A DNA stretch of 5,988 nt from Alloclostridium intestinigallinarum (lineage in GTDB: Bacteria; Bacillota; Clostridia; Christensenellales; UBA3700): NCBI GenBank assembly GCA_904393845.1, contig CAJFNB010000075.1, positions 1 through 5,988 on the forward strand, written 5' to 3'. Both the position numbers and the translations under genes were made by a program. Below are positions 1 to 3,938 of this stretch, piece after piece. Below the pieces are notes generated by a model that had not been told where the DNA came from, ran no database searches, and worked only from the letters and a program-made list of their open reading frames with translations. Positions within the stretch are counted from its first letter, which is position 1; each line of letters begins with the position of its first letter.

Positions 1-50
1 ATCTTGAATTCCGCCGAGTACTTTGTGTTAAAATTTTTCTTCCTTCCCAT
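1..50 (-). CDS. Start of an IS transposase OrfA (partial)
   Basis: The first sixteen codons are visible and read MGRKKNFNTKYSAEFK, a basic N-terminus ending in the 'YSAEFK' stretch typical of IS3-family OrfA proteins, which open with a helix-turn-helix DNA-binding domain. The start is fixed by AGGAGG at 61-66, ten bases upstream of the ATG. The rest lies beyond the left edge, so neither OrfB nor the DDE catalytic domain can be checked. This ATG is in frame with the upstream TIR gene (codon 188 of that frame). Its ribosome-binding site lies inside a predicted hairpin (54-95), which probably limits translation when transcripts enter from outside. Confidence 0.7.
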   Translation of the reverse strand, partial: MGRKKNFNTKYSAEFK

Positions 51-53
51 AAA

Positions 54-95
54 ATATGCACCTCCTAAAGTTTGTCCAACTTTTGGGGTGCATAT
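54..95 (-). promoter_or_regulatory. Hairpin at the IS end that covers the transposase ribosome-binding site
   Basis: Positions 54-62 and 87-95 are perfect inverted complements (ATATGCACC / GGTGCATAT, 9 bp). Inside the loop, 64-65 pair with 85-86 and 67-72 with 78-83 (AAAGTT / AACTTT), giving an almost continuous stem-loop with a five-base apex. The AGGAGG at 61-66 lies largely in the stem. In RNA coming from the TIR promoter the whole hairpin would be transcribed. A transcript starting inside the IS after the first arm would lack it. Sequestering the start site of transposase against outside transcription is a known IS strategy (IS10, IS50). Its action here is inferred from base pairing alone. 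Confidence 0.55.
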
Positions 96-97
96 CA

Positions 98-611
98 TAT
101 GCGTACGCTTTTTTATATGACTATTCTCAAAAATATTATCATAAGTAAACCCTGCTCTGTCCTGTAAAATAGGCGCGAGCAATTCAGCCGAACTAAATGA
201 ATACACATCCGTATATTTAATCGGATTTATATGTATTATCCTGTCTATTTCTATATCGGTAAACAGTTTGGTCAAATCTATATCTTTAAAGTCGAAACCG
301 GGCATAATTATAGGAAGAAACTTTGTCCTATCATTTGCCAGCGCAGCCTTTAATTCAGCCATAACAACGTCGTCCGATTCTGTGCAATTATCAAAAAAAC
401 CTTGTGAAAGAATCAGTATCATAAGACTGACATTCCCTGCAACTTCCTCGCACCGCATTTTAAAATTTTCCCATTTACCAATGCATTTAGGGGCAAAAAA
501 CAGCTTTAACTTATCTTTGGTATATAATTTAAGTTCAGAATATATATTTGCAGCCAACCACCCGCCTTTATCTCCGCGATAACATATGAAAATATTATAC
601 TGCTGATCCAT
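98..611 (-). CDS. TIR-domain protein, 3' end replaced by an insertion sequence
   Basis: The 171 codons before the IS encode a TIR domain at residues 5 to about 155. Box 1 is YNIFICYRGD (5-14). The LFFAP strand (37-41) follows, then helix-strand VSLMILILS (61-69). The AEL of VVMAEL carries E86, at the position of the catalytic glutamate of NAD-cleaving TIR enzymes, and the FLPIIMPG strand is at 98-105. Bacterial TIR proteins often consume NAD in anti-phage defence; that role is inferred here. The start at 611 is the first possible one, because in-frame TGA and TAA lie just upstream; its Shine-Dalgarno is weak (AAGG, about 11 bases away). A good promoter lies at 643-671. No stop codon follows: the frame runs through the IS end into the transposase start and off the window. 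GC is about 30% in sampled rows, well below the ABC genes, suggesting transfer. Any original C-terminal domain has been cut off. Confidence 0.8.
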
Positions 612-642
612 ACCAACCCAACCTTATCAAAATACTATTATT

Positions 643-671
643 ATTTTACCATAAAAATAAGATTTTGTCAA
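643..671 (-). promoter_or_regulatory. Sigma-A-type promoter of the TIR gene
   Basis: On the minus strand there is a perfect -35 TTGACA (671-666), a 17-base spacer and a -10 TAAAAT (648-643, five of six consensus bases). Transcription should start near 636, leaving a leader of about 25 bases before the ATG at 611. The -10 overlaps a short inverted repeat, TTTTA-CCA-TAAAA, which could be an operator. The element is nearly the same as the promoter at 1783-1811. Confidence 0.75.
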
Positions 672-762
672 TACATGTCTTAATATTATCCTATTTAAAC
701 AAATTCACAAAATAACAGCCGCACTATCGCTAAAAATAAGCAAAATATCAGCGCTCGCTTTT

Positions 763-784
763 AATAAGCAATGCGACGCTTATT
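763..784 (-). terminator. Possible weak terminator hairpin after the DUF3784-like gene
   Basis: AATAAGC (763-769) and GCTTATT (778-784) form a 7-bp stem with an 8-base loop, seven bases after the stop codon at 791. A competing stem, AATGC (770-774) with GCATT (785-789), uses overlapping bases. On the minus strand the hairpin is followed by TTAAAAG rather than a clean T run, so it may be a weak or factor-assisted terminator, or only an RNA 3'-end structure. The rest of the 612-790 gap holds the TIR promoter and nothing else I can name. Confidence 0.3.
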
Positions 785-790
785 GCATTA

Positions 791-1204
791 TCAAATATCG
801 TCAATATTCTCTTTCATGTCGTCTTTAATTTTATCATTGCGCTCTTCCTCGTCGAAGAATTTTTCCTGCCGCCGGGCAAAGCGTATCTTTTTGCTTAAAT
901 TGAAGTACAAAATACCGGCAACGACCCATACGACGGTTATCGGTATAAGCGTGTAGCACGCAACCGGTTTACCCAATATGCCCGTAAGTATGCAGGCGTG
1001 TATAAGACCTATCAGAATGATATAAAATACGCCCGCGCGGCGGAGTATGATTTTGTGAAAATATTTTCCCTTTTCAGACGAAGCGGTATAATGGTAGCCG
1101 CCTATTGAAAGCCCGCCTTTGCCGAAAAGAAAGAAAATTCCGGGTATGTACAGAAATACGAATACTATGCTCAGACAAACGGCAATCAATTCGTTCTGTC
1201 CCAT
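791..1204 (-). CDS. Small membrane protein, DUF3784-like
   Basis: A 137-residue protein of unknown function with three predicted membrane helices (about 5-28, 56-76 and 81-103) and a highly charged C-terminal tail (104-137) rich in Lys, Arg, Asp and Glu that should lie in the cytoplasm. Residues 28-60 (GKGGLSIGGYHYTASSEKGK and onward) resemble the 'GKG..LIAGYNTMSKEEK.KYD' core of the DUF3784 family of small Firmicutes membrane proteins. The match is from memory and imperfect, since NT is replaced by HY. The start at 1204 is chosen because GGGAGG lies 8-9 bases upstream; the longer frame from a TTG at 1270 adds 22 residues without a ribosome-binding site. It follows the TM2-domain gene by 76 bases with no promoter evident in the gap, so the two probably share a transcript. 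Confidence 0.7.
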   Translation of the reverse strand: MGQNELIAVCLSIVFVFLYIPGIFFLFGKGGLSIGGYHYTASSEKGKYFHKIILRRAGVFYIILIGLIHACILTGILGKPVACYTLIPITVVWVVAGILYFNLSKKIRFARRQEKFFDEEERNDKIKDDMKENIDDI

Positions 1205-1280
1205 AATATTTACCCTCCCGTATGCCTGATTGTCCGTCCGCCGCACCATATTTGCGGCAGAGAAAGTCAAAATGGCTTTC

Positions 1281-1679
1281 CTACGCTTCAGCCGCTTTTA
1301 CCGCCATAAGTTTCATGTAATTATCGTTCATACAACGCCTGCAACACAAAACGGCGTCTGCAATTACAAATAAAATATAGCAACCTGCCGCCGCCAGAAA
1401 GCCGTACAAGGTATTGATAATATCTTCGCCGGCTATTGCGACGTTGTCTTCCCACGTGACGCTGATTGGTCCCTGCATTTGGGAAGTGACTTCCGCCACC
1501 CTGCCTGTAATAATTCCCACGACGGTAATAATTGCGATAAACAACGCCAAAAAAACCAGCGCTTTCAAAATGCCGCGTTTGTAATGTCCCAAAAGAAATC
1601 TGTCGCCGCCCACCAAACCTGTAAAAAGCGACGTAAGCAATATTTTCTTTTTACTGCAAAGCCTTACCCCCCCCCGCAT
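1281..1679 (-). CDS. TM2-domain membrane protein (5' end displaced by a frameshift)
   Basis: The open frame of 132 codons encodes a TM2-type membrane protein. It has a first hydrophobic segment at 12-24, the TM2 hallmark GGDRFLLGHYKRG (24-36), a second helix at 37-57, a polar insert of about 35 residues, and a last helix (91-113) containing the family's usual Asp (D108, IADAVL). The function of bacterial TM2 proteins is unknown. The ATG at 1679 has no ribosome-binding site and is followed by nine G's. A well-placed start, with AAGGAGG six bases before ATG 1743, lies upstream in another frame. One G fewer would join its first 25 codons to Val5 of this frame, giving 153 residues. I therefore think the true gene is 1281-1743. 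Whether it is intact depends on the G-run length. It is probably co-transcribed with the DUF3784-like gene downstream. Confidence 0.75.
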   Translation of the reverse strand: MRGGVRLCSKKKILLTSLFTGLVGGDRFLLGHYKRGILKALVFLALFIAIITVVGIITGRVAEVTSQMQGPISVTWEDNVAIAGEDIINTLYGFLAAAGCYILFVIADAVLCCRRCMNDNYMKLMAVKAAEA

Positions 1680-1743
1680 TTTTGCGGAGAGAATTTCCGA
1701 TTGCGGCTTCCTGCTTTTTGCTTACGTATTCCGATAAATCCAT
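1651..1743 (-). other. Out-of-frame 5' part of the TM2-domain gene (30-codon ORF)
   Basis: ATG at 1743 is preceded by AAGGAGG (1750-1756) at a six-base spacing, the best translation start in the middle region. It opens MDLSEYVSKKQEAAIGNSLR, a soluble, charged leader, then runs into the G9 tract (1667-1675) and stops at TAA 1651-1653 after 30 residues. In the other register (tract shortened by one) it continues into the TM2 domain. It could alternatively be a genuine leader peptide, but its plausible junction with the TM2 protein argues for a split gene. Confidence 0.6.
1667..1675 (-). repeat. G9 homopolymer tract inside the TM2 gene
   Basis: Nine consecutive C's on the plus strand (G's in the mRNA) lie exactly where the frame changes. 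Just upstream in the mRNA a small hairpin, CCGCA-AAAA-TGCGG (1687-1674), runs into the tract. Runs of this length are prone to slippage in replication, transcription and sequencing. Confidence 0.85.
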
Positions 1744-1782
1744 AACGCCCCTCCTTAAAAGCATTGCTTTATCCGCACTTTT

Positions 1783-1811
1783 ATTTTACGATAAAAATAC
1801 CGGATTGTCAA
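1783..1811 (-). promoter_or_regulatory. Sigma-A-type promoter of the TM2/DUF3784-like unit
   Basis: A perfect -35 TTGACA (1811-1806), a 17-base spacer and a -10 TAAAAT (1788-1783) read on the minus strand. The start of transcription should fall near 1776, about 33 bases before ATG 1743. The position supports 1743, not 1679, as the real gene start. The -10 overlaps the inverted repeat TTTTA-CGA-TAAAA, as in the TIR promoter. Confidence 0.75.
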
Positions 1812-1822
1812 TATGCAATACC

Positions 1823-1849
1823 GCCGCTCCGTCAAAACATCGGAGCGGC
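1823..1849 (-). terminator. Strong hairpin between the ABC operon and the TM2 unit, likely terminator
   Basis: GCCGCTCCG (1823-1831) and CGGAGCGGC (1841-1849) form a perfect 9-bp GC-rich stem with a 9-base loop, about 60 bases after the stop of the second ABC gene. The bases following on the minus strand (GGTATTGCATATT) are only moderately T-rich, so it may not be a textbook Rho-independent terminator. It sits immediately upstream of the next promoter's -35, as a transcription-unit boundary should. Confidence 0.5.
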
Positions 1850-1873
1850 ACGTCGGAATAAGCCCGTCGCAAT

Positions 1874-1906
1874 ACCGCAAGTCGGGAACGCAGGACTGAT
1901 TGCGGT
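1874..1906 (-). other. Hairpin immediately after the second ABC gene
   Basis: ACCGCAA (1874-1880) pairs with TTGCGGT (1900-1906), and the adjoining GTC (1881-1883) with GAC (1894-1896), across a 10-base apical loop with a small internal bulge. It starts one base past the stop codon at 1908. With the stronger hairpin at 1823-1849 it may protect or define the 3' end of the ABC transcript. No T run follows. Confidence 0.35.
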
Positions 1907-1907
1907 C

Positions 1908-3938
1908 TTATCTTGTCAGATTGACGTCGAATTTTTTATTCAGCCGCGCCACTTTGAAAGCGGTTGCGGCGATTGCCGTCAGCAATGACACCGCCAGCGT
2001 GATAAACGCTCCGCCGAGCACGTTGAAGAACATATACGGATAGTAATGCTTGATTATCACGCGCGCGATAATGCCGAAAACGCAGGAAGCGATGATATTC
2101 GCGCATAAAAGCACGGGCAGGAATTGCACAAGCAGTATGGCAAATAAACTGCCGCCGCCCACGCGCAGGCTTTTCAGAATATAAATTTCGCGCCTGTTGA
2201 TAAGTGCTATATGGCTTTGGACCGCCGTCATATAAAGTCCGCCGAGAACCACTCCCACGGCGAGCATTGCCGCGGCGTAGGGCATAAAGCTGTCCTTGAA
2301 CGCCTGCGCCCTGGTATATTCTTCGTAGCCGTAATTGAATATATCCACGCCGCGGTCAAGCCAATAGTTTATTATATCCCTGTCGGCGGTTTTGAAGAAG
2401 TAACCGTGGTAATAGCTCAGACTGCCTATTATTCTTTCGCGCTCGGCGGAGTTGACGTAGAGCACGCTTGTTTCGCTTTCGTCGGGGCTGTTGCCCGTCA
2501 CGCCGACTATTTTGAAGTCTTTGGAGTAAACCAGCGCAAAAAGCCCCTGCCCGTTCTGCTTTTCAAAAGCCCAGGTTACCGAGTTCTTTTTCAGGTCGAA
2601 AAATTCGGGAAACTCGCTTGCAAGCGAATAGTAAAGGCGGAAATTCAATTTGCACTCGCCGTCCGCAAGAGTGTCGTCCGTTTCCACGTCGAAGATACGG
2701 TAATGGTTTTTGTCCGTCAGCGATTTGCCCGACCACCTCAGAACGCGGTGTAAGTCGTCACCGTTAAGGTAAACGGCGCCGTTAAAATTCAGCGGCAATT
2801 CCGCATTCACTTTGTCCGCAAATCCGGCAACGGTGAATTCCTCTCCTACAAAACTTATGGTGTCGCCCTTAGCAAGCGGGAACGCCCTGTCTTTATTGAA
2901 CCACTCCGCCGCGTCGGCGCCCAGAATCACTTCCCCGGACTCAAGAGAGTCGTCCTCTATAACCATGCTTGCGGTGCCGGTATTCAGCGGATAATACCTG
3001 TAAAGTCCGTCCATGTCCGCGCCCTGCAATTTCTGTTCGAACTCGGGCACGTTTCTGTCATCGTAAAGCGCGGAATAAGTATAGTCTTTTATGCTGTCCA
3101 GGTAATCGCCCAAACAGTTTGTGGTCATGAGCGAAAGAGGCAGAACTACCAGCGCGAGCGTGACTGCCAGAATAATTATTGAAGTCAGATGTTTTATAAA
3201 TCCGCGCTTCATCTTTGCCGCGCAAAATTTGAAAATAAACGAAGCGGACATCCGCCTTTGCGGTTTGGCATTTGCGGGGGCGGCGTTTTCCGCCGCCTGT
3301 CCGCTTTCAAAAATTTCGCCGTCCGTCTGCACGACCTTTCCCTTTTCCAGCTTTACTATGCCGTCGGCATACTTTTCCGCAAAATACGTGTTATGTGTGA
3401 TGACCAGCACGAGCTTTTCGCGGGATATTTCCTTTAATAAGGACATGACGTTTTCGCCGTTTTTTTCGTCCAGACTGCCGGTAGGCTCGTCCGCCAGAAG
3501 CACGGAACTCTCGTCCAGCAGGGCGCGCGCTATGGCGGTGCGCTGCTGTTCGCCGCCGCTTATCCTGCCCGCCTTGCTGTTAAAATATCTTTCTATGCCC
3601 AAAGCCGAAAGCATATCCCTTTGCTTTTGGCTGTCCTTACGGCAAATGCTTAAATTATCGCTTACGCTCAGCCCCTCCAGCAGATTTCCGTCCTGAAAGA
3701 TAACCCCGAAAATGCCCTTGGAGTTTATCTTTCCGTCCGTATTCAGCTTTTCCCCGTTGTAAAGCACTTCTCCGCAATCGGGCTTTACCGCGCCCGTGAG
3801 CACGTGGAAAAGCGTGCTCTTGCCGCTGCCGCTTTCACCGAGAATGGCTACAAGTCCCTTGTCGGGAAACGTAACCGTCACGTTATCGAGCGCGGTGACC
3901 GTCTTGTACTTTTTCGTTATACCGGAAACTTTCAGCAT
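1908..3938 (-). CDS. ABC transporter, fused ATPase and MacB/FtsX-type permease (second subunit)
   Basis: A 676-residue half-transporter. The N-terminal ATPase has all motifs: Walker A GESGSGKST (34-42), Q-loop Q82, signature ISGGEQQR (126-133), Walker B LLADE with D150 and E151, the SLD D-loop, and switch H182. After a linker come one helix (about 250-273), an outside domain of about 280 residues with a MacB-like segment (GDTISFVGEEFTVAGF), and three C-terminal helices (about 555-575, 599-628, 640-661) with the FtsX-like LKSLRVGG loop. This is the MacB (type VII) plan, which moves peptides or lipids, or transmits force, across the membrane by ATP-driven mechanotransmission. The start is placed at 3938, because AGGGAG lies 8 bases upstream; the ATG at 3944 is only 2 bases from it. 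The gene overlaps its partner's stop as ATGCTGA, suggesting translational coupling and a heterodimer. The substrate is unknown. Confidence 0.92.
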   Translation of the reverse strand: MLKVSGITKKYKTVTALDNVTVTFPDKGLVAILGESGSGKSTLFHVLTGAVKPDCGEVLYNGEKLNTDGKINSKGIFGVIFQDGNLLEGLSVSDNLSICRKDSQKQRDMLSALGIERYFNSKAGRISGGEQQRTAIARALLDESSVLLADEPTGSLDEKNGENVMSLLKEISREKLVLVITHNTYFAEKYADGIVKLEKGKVVQTDGEIFESGQAAENAAPANAKPQRRMSASFIFKFCAAKMKRGFIKHLTSIIILAVTLALVVLPLSLMTTNCLGDYLDSIKDYTYSALYDDRNVPEFEQKLQGADMDGLYRYYPLNTGTASMVIEDDSLESGEVILGADAAEWFNKDRAFPLAKGDTISFVGEEFTVAGFADKVNAELPLNFNGAVYLNGDDLHRVLRWSGKSLTDKNHYRIFDVETDDTLADGECKLNFRLYYSLASEFPEFFDLKKNSVTWAFEKQNGQGLFALVYSKDFKIVGVTGNSPDESETSVLYVNSAERERIIGSLSYYHGYFFKTADRDIINYWLDRGVDIFNYGYEEYTRAQAFKDSFMPYAAAMLAVGVVLGGLYMTAVQSHIALINRREIYILKSLRVGGGSLFAILLVQFLPVLLCANIIASCVFGIIARVIIKHYYPYMFFNVLGGAFITLAVSLLTAIAATAFKVARLNKKFDVNLTR
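3811..3841. repeat. 31-base near-identical repeat over Walker A (copy 1)
   Basis: This stretch matches 5832-5862 at 30 of 31 bases and encodes the ESGSGKSTL part of Walker A in the second ABC gene. The identity at the DNA level, including wobble positions, exceeds what protein conservation requires. Confidence 0.8.

Larger units (their letters stand above)
1..97 (-). mobile_element. End of an IS3-family-like insertion sequence (partial, runs off the window)
   Basis: On the minus strand the element appears to begin with TG at position 97 and continues TGATATGCACCCC, then AAAAGTTGGACAAAC, the type of terminal repeat I know from IS3/IS150-group elements (TG start, CCCC-AAAAGTTGGAC core). A short leader with a strong ribosome-binding site (AGGAGG, 61-66) leads to an ATG at 50 that opens a basic, OrfA-like peptide. 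The element lies inside the 3' part of a TIR-domain gene. The other end and the target duplication are outside the window, so the exact boundary (97, or one to three bases further right) is inferred from the TG rule only. Confidence 0.75.

Noticed and set aside
268..582. Plus-strand open frame of 104 codons
   Set aside because: It is antisense to the TIR domain, whose minus-strand frame has recognisable motifs, a promoter and the first available start.
1..790. A known multi-gene TIR defence system such as Thoeris
   Set aside because: No ThsA-like partner or other defence gene is visible; only a single interrupted TIR gene can be supported.
1205..1270. Longer form of the DUF3784-like protein starting at TTG 1270
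   Set aside because: It has no ribosome-binding site, and the added 22 residues are polar and unlike a membrane-protein start; GGGAGG before ATG 1204 decides the start.
2211..2753. Plus-strand open frame of 180 codons
   Set aside because: It lies wholly inside the outside domain of the second ABC gene on the other strand, has no recognisable domain and no convincing ribosome-binding site.
3121..3696. Plus-strand open frame of 191 codons
   Set aside because: It is antisense to the ATPase domain with intact Walker and signature motifs; its Ser/Ala-rich composition is the mirror of GC-rich codons.
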